The notes under the pieces: model-generated
The model's input: only the letters and a program-made list of their open reading frames with translations
Databases searched by the model: none
Told to the model about the DNA's origin: nothing
Shown: positions 1 to 7,275 of the stretch, in pieces
How positions within the stretch are numbered: the stretch's first letter is position 1
Layout of the letters: each line of letters starts with the position of its first letter
Assembly: GCF_024171605.1 (NCBI RefSeq)
Contig: NZ_JALKAA010000003.1
Location: 124,001-188,000, forward strand
From: Pontibacter sp. HSC-36F09
Lineage (GTDB): Bacteria; Bacteroidota; Bacteroidia; Cytophagales; Hymenobacteraceae
DNA: 64,000 nucleotides
Direction of reading: 5' to 3'
Program-made: the position numbers and the translations under genes

Positions 1-854
1 TCTACACCATTTTCTCCTTGCCGGCCGTGCTCATCATTACCATTCGCATCGCAGGCGCTGCTTTCGGGCAGGAGGCTGTGCGGGGTGAGGTGGTAAAGCA
101 GGTCGGTGGTATTGTGGGGCGCAACAGTGCTGCCCAGGTGCAAAGCATCATCGAAAATGCCAGCCAATCGGAGGCCAGTACGATCGGTACAGTGATTGGG
201 GTGCTCGTGATGGCGTTTAGTGCCACGACGGTGTTTGTGGCGCTGCAGGATTCGCTCAACGCCATCTGGAAGGTGAAAGCCAAGGTAGAAAAAGGCTTCA
301 TGAAACTCGTAATCGGGCGCCTGCTGTCGCTGGCCCTGGTGGTAAGTTTTGGCTTTCTACTGCTCGTTTCGCTGTCAATAGACGTAGTGCTCGGACTTGT
401 GTACGATTACCTGCGCCAGGAGCTCTCAGGTATAGCCGTATACCTGGTAACTATTGGCAACATGCTGGTATCCATCGCCATCGCTTCGGTTATTTTCGCT
501 GCTATCTTCAAAGTGCTGCCCGATGCCCGCATTCGGTGGGCCAATGTATGGGTGGGGGCCGTTGTCACAGCCATTCTGTTCACCTTGGGCAAATTCGTAC
601 TTAATATCTATTTCCAGCACGACCCGCTCGCCGATACCTACGGGGCTGCCGGTTCGCTGGTGCTCATACTGGTATGGGTGTACTATACCTCTATCATCTT
701 TCTGCTGGGCGCCGAGTTCACACAGGTATACTCAGAGGCACACGACCGCGGCGTCAGGGCCTCTGACACAGCTGTAAAGGTAGAGAAGCAGGAAATAGAG
801 CAGGACCAGGATACTGGCAAAGTGGAAGTGAAGCGTGATTCGGGTCTAAACTGA
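1..854 (+). CDS. YihY/BrkB family inner-membrane protein (5' truncated)
   Basis: The frame is open from the first bases of the window, so the gene begins upstream and only about 283 C-terminal residues are present. The sequence has several long hydrophobic segments and, near residue 210 of the visible part, the run YGAAGSLVLILVWVYYTS, which is typical of the YihY/virulence factor BrkB family (once called RNase BN). The last 35 residues are charged and polar (many Glu, Lys, Asp) and probably lie in the cytoplasm. The family is an inner-membrane protein of unresolved function. The family call is firm; the true start cannot be seen. Confidence 0.88.
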   Translation, partial: YTIFSLPAVLIITIRIAGAAFGQEAVRGEVVKQVGGIVGRNSAAQVQSIIENASQSEASTIGTVIGVLVMAFSATTVFVALQDSLNAIWKVKAKVEKGFMKLVIGRLLSLALVVSFGFLLLVSLSIDVVLGLVYDYLRQELSGIAVYLVTIGNMLVSIAIASVIFAAIFKVLPDARIRWANVWVGAVVTAILFTLGKFVLNIYFQHDPLADTYGAAGSLVLILVWVYYTSIIFLLGAEFTQVYSEAHDRGVRASDTAVKVEKQEIEQDQDTGKVEVKRDSGLN

Positions 855-1128
855 GGAGCCATACCTTGTTCTAATACCTGCGACAATAAACCCTGTTGGT
901 TATTAATCCAATCAAGAAAGTCTTATGTCAAATGTCATCATCACGCCAGCCAAAGGCAAGGTATAATCCGGCAACATACATATTGTTTTACTTGTTGAGC
1001 AGCCGAATTCTTAGGAGGAGGTATACAAATAAAATATATAGCGTATAAAATGTGTTGCATTGCCTGCAGATGTAGTCTATGCTATGTGTGAACAGAAACC
1101 GTGATTATTAACCTAAATCCTATACCTT
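855..1128. other. Intergenic region, no gene seen
   Basis: No convincing reading frame lies here. The stretch is AT-rich from about 1020 and carries two copies of the GGTATA motif (about 960 and 1026) plus one TATACC copy just before the next start codon. I see no clear terminator for the upstream gene and no perfect TAnnTTTG box. Confidence 0.5.
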
Positions 1129-1449
1129 ATGAAAAACCTGAAATCCTGGCTGGCTATGTTTGCCATCCTTTCCCTGTTTATGTATAGCTGCGATAGCGGC
1201 GGCACCGATGTGGTGGAGTCGGGCACATACCAGGGCAGTGTAAAGAAAGCGGTGCCTGAGAAAACAGAGATCTATGTGCAGACTGATGACAACAAGACCC
1301 TGGAACTCTACTTCACTGATGCTACTACGCTCACCCGCAATGGAGAAACCGTGGCTTTTGACCAGCTGAAGGAAGGCAGCAGGGTAGAAGTGCAGGTAGA
1401 GAAAGTGGGCCAGCGCCTGGACCCCGTGGCCGTGCGCATTTTGGACTAG
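1129..1449 (+). CDS. Small lipoprotein of unknown function
   Basis: This 106-residue protein starts with a type II signal peptide: a Lys-containing N-terminus, a hydrophobic core and a lipobox ending at Cys21 (FMYSC). It is therefore probably a lipid-anchored envelope protein. The remaining 85 residues are hydrophilic, with alternating beta-strand-like patterns such as VEVQVEKVGQRLDPVAVRIL at the C-terminus. No known domain is recognised. The stop lies 4 bases before the DUF2231 start, so the two are probably cotranscribed and may work together in the envelope. The gene is real by signal peptide and operon position; its role is unknown. Confidence 0.75.
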   Translation: MKNLKSWLAMFAILSLFMYSCDSGGTDVVESGTYQGSVKKAVPEKTEIYVQTDDNKTLELYFTDATTLTRNGETVAFDQLKEGSRVEVQVEKVGQRLDPVAVRILD

Positions 1450-1453
1450 ACCT

Positions 1454-1945
1454 ATGGAGGAGCTGCTGAGCTGGCGTACTGAGGCCTGGCATCCACTTAC
1501 GGTGCATTTCCCGGTAGCGCTGTTGCTCTTCGCTACCCTGGCGAAGCTGCTTGCCGTGTTTCTGAAGCCGCAGCCAGCTGCCTTTTGGCACCGCATGGGC
1601 GCTTACCTACTCTATGCGGGTACAGTAGGTGCCTGGTTCAGCATCTACACCGGCGACCTGGCCGATGGTATTGTGTCCCGGAAACTGTGCGACCCTACCG
1701 TGCTGAAGAGCCACGAGCTGGCTAGTTACAACCTGGCCTACCTGTTTACAGGAGCCACAGTGCTCGATTTGAGTAGTATGTCGGATTGGGTGAAGCGGTA
1801 TAGTAGGCTGCTGTCGGTAGTAGTGGTACTGCTCATGCTGGCAGGAAGCGGATTTCTGGCGTATACTGGCCACCTCGGTGCAAAGCTAGTATACGAACAA
1901 GCCGGAGGCGTGCAGGTCCCGCCATCTGATTGTGCCGGATTTTAA
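1454..1945 (+). CDS. DUF2231-domain membrane protein
   Basis: The 163-residue protein has four hydrophobic segments (about residues 19-38, 52-68, 88-105 and 116-137) and an early HPLTVHFPVALLLFATL motif, the signature of the DUF2231 family. A later GAKLVYEQAGGV segment also fits that family. DUF2231 proteins are integral membrane proteins, some next to cytochromes, but their activity is not settled. The start is chosen because it follows the preceding lipoprotein stop by 4 bases. A strong bidirectional terminator lies directly after the stop, so these two genes form a closed unit. Confidence 0.82.
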   Translation: MEELLSWRTEAWHPLTVHFPVALLLFATLAKLLAVFLKPQPAAFWHRMGAYLLYAGTVGAWFSIYTGDLADGIVSRKLCDPTVLKSHELASYNLAYLFTGATVLDLSSMSDWVKRYSRLLSVVVVLLMLAGSGFLAYTGHLGAKLVYEQAGGVQVPPSDCAGF

Positions 1946-1948
1946 ATC

Positions 1949-1985
1949 AAAACGGCCCCTGGTTCCAAGAACCAGGGGCCGTTTT
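1949..1985. terminator. Bidirectional intrinsic terminator
   Basis: A perfect 17 bp stem (1949-1965 with 1969-1985) with a CAA loop has A-run and T-run flanks, so it can stop transcription from both the DUF2231 gene and the convergent pdhB. Confidence 0.9.
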
Positions 1986-2006
1986 CTTTATGAATTTCAG
2001 TTTAGC

Positions 2007-2990
2007 TTACGCTTTCTGATAAGTTACTTGCTTTACAGCTTCGATCGTACGCGCTACGTTTGGCAACGATGCTTCAATCAAAGTAGGAGCATACGGCAGC
2101 GGCACATCACGGCAGGTTACACGCTTCACTGGAGCATCCATGTAGTCAAACGCGTTGCTCTGGATGTGGTAAGCCAACTCAGCAGAAATAGAGGCCAGTG
2201 GCCATGCTTCTTCTACCACCACCATGCGGTTGGTTTTCTTTACAGACTCAATCAGTGTTTTGTAATCAATCGGACGCACGGTGCGCAGGTCGATCACTTC
2301 CGCATTGATGCCGTCTTTGGCCAGTTCTTCAGCGGCAGCCAGGGCCACTTTCATCATTTTGCCAAACGACACGATGGTCACGTCCGTACCTTCGCGCTTG
2401 ATGTCAGCCACACCGATCGGGATCAGGTATTCTTCTTCAGGCACCTCGCCTTTGTCGCCGTACATCTGCTCCGATTCCATGAAAATAACCGGGTCGTTGT
2501 CGCGGATGGCCGACTTCATCAGACCTTTGGCATCGTATGGGTTTGACGGAACCACTACTTTAAGACCAGGTGTGTTGGCATACCAGTTTTCGAAGTTCTG
2601 GGAGTGTTGCGAAGACAGCATACCGGCGCTGCCAGTTGGTCCGCGGAACACGATGGGGCAGGAGTACTGACCACCTGACATGGACATCATTTTGGCGGCA
2701 GAGTTAATTACCTGGTCAATGGCCACCAACGAGAAGTTGAAGGTCATGAACTCAATGATCGGGCGCAGGCCATTCATGGAGGCACCTACGCCAATACCGG
2801 CAAAGCCAAGCTCGGCAATAGGAGTGTCAATTACACGCTCCGGACCAAATTCGTCCAGCATGCCCTGGCTCACTTTGTAGGCGCCATTGTATTCGGCTAC
2901 TTCTTCACCCATCAGGAAAACGCTCTTGTCGCGGCGCATCTCCTCAGACATGGCTTCACGAAGGGCTTCTCTAAACTGTATACTTCGCAT
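2007..2990 (-). CDS. pdhB: Pyruvate dehydrogenase E1 component, beta subunit
   Basis: The 327-residue product matches the E1-beta subunit of 2-oxo acid dehydrogenases along its full length, with [18 protein letters not shown] near residue 27, the [18 protein letters not shown] segment near 55, and a C-terminal transketolase domain ending in [13 protein letters not shown]. With an E1-alpha subunit it forms the thiamine-diphosphate enzyme that decarboxylates pyruvate and acetylates the lipoyl E2, giving acetyl-CoA. No E1-alpha gene is adjacent: the upstream neighbour is a TPR lipoprotein. Pyruvate rather than branched-chain substrate is inferred from overall similarity. The gene contains no GGTATA motif, as expected for a highly expressed gene here. 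Confidence 0.93.
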   Translation of the reverse strand: MRSIQFREALREAMSEEMRRDKSVFLMGEEVAEYNGAYKVSQGMLDEFGPERVIDTPIAELGFAGIGVGASMNGLRPIIEFMTFNFSLVAIDQVINSAAKMMSMSGGQYSCPIVFRGPTGSAGMLSSQHSQNFENWYANTPGLKVVVPSNPYDAKGLMKSAIRDNDPVIFMESEQMYGDKGEVPEEEYLIPIGVADIKREGTDVTIVSFGKMMKVALAAAEELAKDGINAEVIDLRTVRPIDYKTLIESVKKTNRMVVVEEAWPLASISAELAYHIQSNAFDYMDAPVKRVTCRDVPLPYAPTLIEASLPNVARTIEAVKQVTYQKA

Positions 2991-3063
2991 AGTAATGTTA
3001 AAATCTCTGTTCAGCTGGTAAAATTAAGATAACTCTTTCAATTTGCAATGTATAAGCGTCAAC

Positions 3064-4851
3064 TTATCGTATCATCGCTTCCCGGAAGGCCTGTTTCCCG
3101 TGGTAGGCGGCAAATTCCGGGTCGTCGAAGGCGCGCTCCATGTAGCTGCTGTCGCGCTGGATGGCCCGGCGCAGGTGAATGCGCACCATGCCCTCGTTTT
3201 GCATGCGGGCACCCAACACGGCTAGTGAGTAATGCGCCAGCGGATCCTCCTCCTTCAATTCCAGGGCCTTTTCATAATACTGGCGGGCCCCTTCGTAGTT
3301 TTCCTTGAGCAGGTAGCTCAGGCCCAGGTTCATGTTGGTTTGGTAGTCGTCGCCGGAGTAGGTCAGGCTGTGAATGGCTTCGTCATATAGGCCCATTTCC
3401 ATTTCCAAAGCTGCCTTGTCGGTAAAGATGCGGTGCAGGAGTTCTTGTTCTCCGCCCAGTTTGATGGCATAGTCATATATCTGCAGGGCTTTCTCTCGCT
3501 CGCCACGCAGGTGGTACGCACTCGCCAATGCATAGTTTACCTCGGCAGTCGGGTTGCGGAAGCCGGCAAAGTTCAGGTTGTGAATGGCTTTGTCGAGAAG
3601 TGCTTCTTTCGCCTTGGCGCGATATTCCTTGCGGGCCATCTCGGTATATACCACGCCCAGGTTGTAGTAAGCGGGCCATTTGTCAGTGGTCTTTACGGCA
3701 GCTTCGTACAGCTTGCGGCGCTCGGCAAGCAGGGGCGTCAACGTAGCGGCATATTGCAGTTCCTCGGCCGTGAGCACTTGCGCACTGATGCTGTCGTCGG
3801 CAATCCGGCGGGCCAGTAGGTATAGCTCGTAGTCGGGTTTGCGGGCGCGGTTATAGTCCACCTCCACGCGGGCTAAACGCATCGTTGGATAGATGTATTT
3901 GCGTATGTAGTCAAGGGCCGCACTCTGCTGCAGGGCGTCAGCTTTCTGCTTATCCGTCCCCGTGCCCTGTAAGATCGTGGAGACTTCCTGCTTCTGTGCC
4001 TTCGGCAGAGCCGATTTGTTTACGCGCTCTAGCAGGGTTTCCCAGTTGGTCGGTTCTGTCTCCGAACTGATCTCAATTTTTTTGCCGGAGTAGTCGAGCA
4101 GACTTGCCTTGCTGCGGTAGTAGTCGGCCAGGGCTTTGGCGCGTTTCCGGGCCAGTTCGGTGCCTTTCTCGTTTGGCGCCTGGCTGCCGATCACTCTGAT
4201 GGTCTGCCGCTTGACCGTGTCCATGGCGTACTGGTCCAGCACCGGCAGGTTCTCACCCAGGTAGCTTTTGGTGGTGAACTGGTTCTCGTCGAAATAAAAC
4301 AGGATGCTGGCCGGGCCCTCAGCAACGGTTTTGTAGTTGTCGGGCACATAGGTATAATCGTTGCTGCGCACCATCAGCAAGGCGGTGGTGTTCAGACCTG
4401 TGGCCACCTGTTCTTCCGGGGTATAGGCTACCCGGTCGCGTTTGCGCTTGTCGATGGCGGTGCCTTGTACCAGCAGTTTACCCTTGTTTTTATGCGGCGC
4501 ATAGGGGAAAGCGAACTCCTGTGTAATGGTTGGGCGGCGGTTTTCATAGAGGTAGTTGCCTACATCGAAGTTGAGTGCGCCAAGGTGTTCGCGCTGCTGA
4601 CCGGCGGCTTCGTATACCACATCGATCTTGTAACGGTAGTCCTCGTTCTTCCTGAGCATCTTCTCCGGAAGGGTGGCCTTCAGCTCAAATACCACCTCTT
4701 CGCCGTTGGCTACAAGGGGATTAGGCGTCACTTCAATTTCCTGTTTTTCGGCTTGTTTTACCATGCGCTGCAGGGTGCAGCCTGTGTTGACTGATAGCAT
4801 CGCCACAGCCAGTGGCAGGAACAAAGCAACTTTTTTTTTGTTGTGTTTCAT
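3064..4851 (-). CDS. TPR-repeat lipoprotein with OmpA-like middle region
   Basis: Starting at the ATG at 4851, the 595-residue protein has a clear lipoprotein signal peptide with Cys25 after SVNTG. An earlier in-frame start at 4914 would bury this signal and is rejected. The N-terminal 200 residues are beta-rich. About residues 200-260 resemble an OmpA-type segment (VLDQYAMDTVKRQTIRVIGS, then ELARKRAKALADYY). From about residue 390 to the end run tetratricopeptide repeats such as PAYYNLGVVYTEMARK and DDYQTNMNLGLSYL. It is probably a periplasm-facing or surface lipoprotein that organises other envelope proteins. The exact role is not known. Confidence 0.82.
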   Translation of the reverse strand: MKHNKKKVALFLPLAVAMLSVNTGCTLQRMVKQAEKQEIEVTPNPLVANGEEVVFELKATLPEKMLRKNEDYRYKIDVVYEAAGQQREHLGALNFDVGNYLYENRRPTITQEFAFPYAPHKNKGKLLVQGTAIDKRKRDRVAYTPEEQVATGLNTTALLMVRSNDYTYVPDNYKTVAEGPASILFYFDENQFTTKSYLGENLPVLDQYAMDTVKRQTIRVIGSQAPNEKGTELARKRAKALADYYRSKASLLDYSGKKIEISSETEPTNWETLLERVNKSALPKAQKQEVSTILQGTGTDKQKADALQQSAALDYIRKYIYPTMRLARVEVDYNRARKPDYELYLLARRIADDSISAQVLTAEELQYAATLTPLLAERRKLYEAAVKTTDKWPAYYNLGVVYTEMARKEYRAKAKEALLDKAIHNLNFAGFRNPTAEVNYALASAYHLRGEREKALQIYDYAIKLGGEQELLHRIFTDKAALEMEMGLYDEAIHSLTYSGDDYQTNMNLGLSYLLKENYEGARQYYEKALELKEEDPLAHYSLAVLGARMQNEGMVRIHLRRAIQRDSSYMERAFDDPEFAAYHGKQAFREAMIR

Positions 4852-4931
4852 ATCAGATTTGGGTAACCAACGTAAGATATAGCTGGTACAGGCGTTATTT
4901 AGCTGCTGTACCATGATTTTTGTCGATAATT

Positions 4932-4963
4932 TTTGACGAAAATCTATTAATTTCCTACTTTTA
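4932..4963 (+). promoter_or_regulatory. Candidate promoter for the PspC gene
   Basis: TTTG at 4932-4935 is followed after 20 bases by TACTTTTA at 4956-4963, close to the Bacteroidota -33 TTTG / -7 TAnnTTTG arrangement, and lies about 20 bases before the GTG start. Confidence 0.35.
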
Positions 4964-4981
4964 AATTTAAATCAAACGAAA

Positions 4982-5200
4982 GTGAAAAGGCTACAATACT
5001 TTATCGAATCTCAGGCTTTTGGTGTCTGCGCCATGTTGGGAGAGAAGCTTGGAATAGCCTCTAGCAGCATTCGCCTGTCCTTCATCTACATTTCATTTTT
5101 CACACTGGGCTCACCCATCATCCTGTACTTTATAATGGCCTTTTGGATGAACGTAAGCAAGCACCTGCGCCGCGAACGCAGCACTGTCTGGGACCTATAG
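4982..5200 (+). CDS. PspC-domain membrane protein
   Basis: This 72-residue protein starts at GTG and is essentially one PspC domain: a short basic N-terminus, a GEKLGIASSSIRLSFIYISF segment, and a second hydrophobic helix (SPIILYFIMAFWM) followed by a basic tail. PspC proteins are inner-membrane partners in envelope-stress responses, but stand-alone short forms are widespread and their role is unclear. The gene converges on the glycosyltransferase gene and their 3' ends overlap by 6 bases. Confidence 0.8.
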   Translation: MKRLQYFIESQAFGVCAMLGEKLGIASSSIRLSFIYISFFTLGSPIILYFIMAFWMNVSKHLRRERSTVWDL

Positions 5201-6217
5201 CTCCTGCACCGTGCGCTGTTGGCGCACAAAGTACTGCCACACAATACTTCCTCTGTAAACGCCTGACATAGCCGGAAAAGTACCTTTCAGCTGCTGTTCT
5301 TTTCTGCGCTTGCGCCAATACTTGCTGTTACGCAGCAGATCGGTGTGCGCATTGAGCACCGCCTTGGCGTCAGATGCCTGGCCTGCTACCAGCATACGCA
5401 GGGCCGCTAGCCAATCCAGCAGTATGCGTATAACAAGGGTTGAAAACAACTCACCGGCTGGCAGGTTTTTATACAGCAGCGCCATTCCATTCCGGAAGTT
5501 CAGGTAGGTTTTGCGCGGATTTGACTTGTGCAGTGTGCCGCCTCCCACATGGTATACCTGGCTGTGCCCATTGTACATCACCTTATAGCCCACGTTCTTG
5601 GCGCGCCAGCAGAAATCGATCTCCTCCATGTGCGCGAAAAAAGCAGGCTCGAGCCCACCGAGTCCGTGAAACACGTTGGCCCGCACAAACATGCAAGCGC
5701 CTGTTGCCCAGAACACCTCGACTATATCATTATACTGCCCTTTGTCTTCTTCCAATGTCTCAAACATACGTCCACGACAATAAGGGTACCCGAGCGCGTC
5801 CAGCATACCTCCGCCCGCACCCGCATACTCGAAAAAGTCAGGGTGCTGCTGCGAAACGATCTTGGGTTGGCAAACGGCGATGTTCTCGTCTGACTCCATC
5901 AACTGGATGATCGGTTCCGTCCAGCCCGGTGGCACACCTACATCCGAGTTAAGCAGCACATAATACTTCGCTGCCACCTGGCGCAAGGCAATGTTATAAC
6001 CTTCGCAGAAACCGTAGTTGTCGTCGTTTTGAATAATGCGCACCTGCGGAAAATGCTCCTGTAAAAAAGGGATGGAGCCATCGGTAGAGGCATTGTCGGC
6101 CACGATGACCTCACAGCCCGGACTGTTTTCCACAACCGATGGCAGGAACTCCTGCAGATAGCGGAGTCCGTTCCAGTTAAGTATGACAATAGCCGTGAGG
6201 CTGGGATTAGAGGCCAA
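5195..6217 (-). CDS. Glycosyltransferase family 2 (rhamnosyltransferase-like)
   Basis: The 340-residue protein has a GT-A fold signature: VILNWNG at residues 11-17, VADNASTDGS near 39-48 and the metal-binding NSD at 90-92, then FWATGACMFVRANVF and the acidic MEEIDFCWRA motif typical of dTDP-rhamnosyl- and related transferases. It would move a sugar from a nucleotide donor to a cell-surface glycan at the cytoplasmic face. The start is TTG: an in-frame stop lies just upstream and no ATG is available. It overlaps the end of ybaB by 11 bases, so the two are cotranscribed. The sugar and acceptor are unknown. It lies outside the main polysaccharide locus. Confidence 0.87.
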   Translation of the reverse strand: MASNPSLTAIVILNWNGLRYLQEFLPSVVENSPGCEVIVADNASTDGSIPFLQEHFPQVRIIQNDDNYGFCEGYNIALRQVAAKYYVLLNSDVGVPPGWTEPIIQLMESDENIAVCQPKIVSQQHPDFFEYAGAGGGMLDALGYPYCRGRMFETLEEDKGQYNDIVEVFWATGACMFVRANVFHGLGGLEPAFFAHMEEIDFCWRAKNVGYKVMYNGHSQVYHVGGGTLHKSNPRKTYLNFRNGMALLYKNLPAGELFSTLVIRILLDWLAALRMLVAGQASDAKAVLNAHTDLLRNSKYWRKRRKEQQLKGTFPAMSGVYRGSIVWQYFVRQQRTVQEL

Positions 6218-6542
6218 AGTTTCCTAAATCTAAACCGGGGATGTTAGGTAAAAGGCCTTCGGTGCTCTTCTTCATTTCTTCCTGTGCGCGCTCGCCCGCC
6301 GTTAGCATGGCATTGTTCACGGCGGCTACCACCAGGTCGTTCACCATGTCGCGGTCATTGGTGTTCAGAATGGAGTCGTCGATCTCAATTTTGAGGAGCT
6401 TGCGCTGCCCGTTTACGGTCGCCTTCACAAGGCCGGCGCCTGATTCAGCGGTTACGGTAATGTGCTGCAGGTTGTCCTGCGCTTCTTTCATTTTGGCTTG
6501 GACTTCTTTCATCTTGCCCATCATGCCCATCATATCAAACAT
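6207..6542 (-). CDS. YbaB/EbfC family nucleoid-associated protein
   Basis: The 111-residue protein begins MFDMMGMMGKMKEVQAKM and has the compact YbaB pattern: a Met-rich N-terminal helix, a central three-strand sheet (HITVTAESGAGLVKATVNGQ), and a C-terminal amphipathic helix with NAMLTAGERAQEEMKK. YbaB/EbfC proteins are small DNA-binding dimers that coat DNA. In many bacteria the gene sits with dnaX and recR; here it is followed by a glycosyltransferase instead. A candidate promoter and a GC-rich hairpin lie upstream. Confidence 0.9.
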   Translation of the reverse strand: MFDMMGMMGKMKEVQAKMKEAQDNLQHITVTAESGAGLVKATVNGQRKLLKIEIDDSILNTNDRDMVNDLVVAAVNNAMLTAGERAQEEMKKSTEGLLPNIPGLDLGNFGL

Positions 6543-6582
6543 AGTCTATCTTCTTTTTGGTGTACTGTTCAGGTATAAACGT

Positions 6583-6599
6583 CCCCCGGCCGCCGGGGG
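6583..6599. promoter_or_regulatory. GC-rich hairpin in the ybaB leader
   Basis: CCCCCGGC and GCCGGGGG pair around a single base in otherwise AT-rich DNA. No T-run follows on either strand, so it is not a simple terminator. It falls at or just after the start point predicted for the ybaB transcript. Confidence 0.4.
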
Positions 6600-6603
6600 T
6601 ATA

Positions 6604-6611
6604 CAAATATA
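6604..6611 (-). promoter_or_regulatory. Candidate -7 box for ybaB
   Basis: On the minus strand this reads TATATTTG followed by T, a full match to TAnnTTTGY, about 60 bases before the ybaB start. No good -33 element is obvious. Confidence 0.42.
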
Positions 6612-6886
6612 CAAGCATATCTTTTAATCGGGAAATAAAGGGAAGAGAAGGTCCTGCCGATAGTCTTGTACCTGAGGAGAATCATGCTGAAGTTATACCT
6701 GCCAGGTATGGCAAATATTCAACTCAAAGCTGGTCGATTACCTGGGGCAAGACCAGCGTTCAAGGTATAGCGGCTCAGGTAGAAAAATGACTAATATTTA
6801 TTGGTGAGAAGGTATTCAAAAGCACCCTGCCCGCCTGTTTGATTAGCACAGCAATGTAAAGGTGCCAATTGCCCTTTTTATGAGCT
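6612..6886. other. Intergenic region, no gene seen
   Basis: There is no supported gene. The stretch holds three GGTATA-type motifs (about 6693, 6704 as a near match, and 6764). No terminator for the NTF2-like gene on its left is evident. Confidence 0.4.
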
Positions 6887-7261
6887 CTAGCTGTAGTCTT
6901 CAATGGAAATGATCTTGTCCTGCTGAAAGCCGAAGATCGTCTTCCCCTTGAGCGTGAGAGTATCGCCTGCTTTCAATTCTTTGGAAATGTCCGTTGCCAG
7001 TACCGCCCTGTAAGCAATCGTGACTGCTGCCGCGTTCTCCTGCTCCTGATAGTGAAGCACCACTTGCTCCCGCTCCTTGAACAGCTTTGAAGCTTGCTCG
7101 GCCTGTTTCCGAAAGGCCTCTATACCTTGCAGCGATAGGTTGACTTCGCCATTGGAAATGTTTTTAAACTCTACCTCCTCGTGCAGGTACTGCAGCATAC
7201 CCTGCACATCGAAGCTGTTATAAGCCCTGATGTAGTCTTCGATGATTTCTTTTCTGGTCAT
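6887..7261 (-). CDS. SnoaL/NTF2-like domain protein
   Basis: The 124-residue protein fits the NTF2-like cone fold in its SnoaL-type form: an N-terminal helix with IIEDYIRAYNSFDVQGMLQY, then HEEVEFKNISNGEVNLSLQG, a helix that ends FRKQAEQASKLF, and beta strands that close with GKTIFGFQQDKIISIEDYS. Members bind small ligands or act as isomerases and cyclases, but most are uncharacterised. The upstream gene for the large T9SS protein ends 14 bases before this start, so they may share a transcript. No substrate can be proposed. Confidence 0.8.
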   Translation of the reverse strand: MTRKEIIEDYIRAYNSFDVQGMLQYLHEEVEFKNISNGEVNLSLQGIEAFRKQAEQASKLFKEREQVVLHYQEQENAAAVTIAYRAVLATDISKELKAGDTLTLKGKTIFGFQQDKIISIEDYS

Positions 7262-7275
7262 AGGCTGATTACTGA

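Noticed and set aside
1932-2546. A 204-codon plus-strand frame opposite pdhB.
   Set aside because: It is the shadow of pdhB, with the His/Phe-rich composition expected from an antisense frame, and starts inside the terminator.
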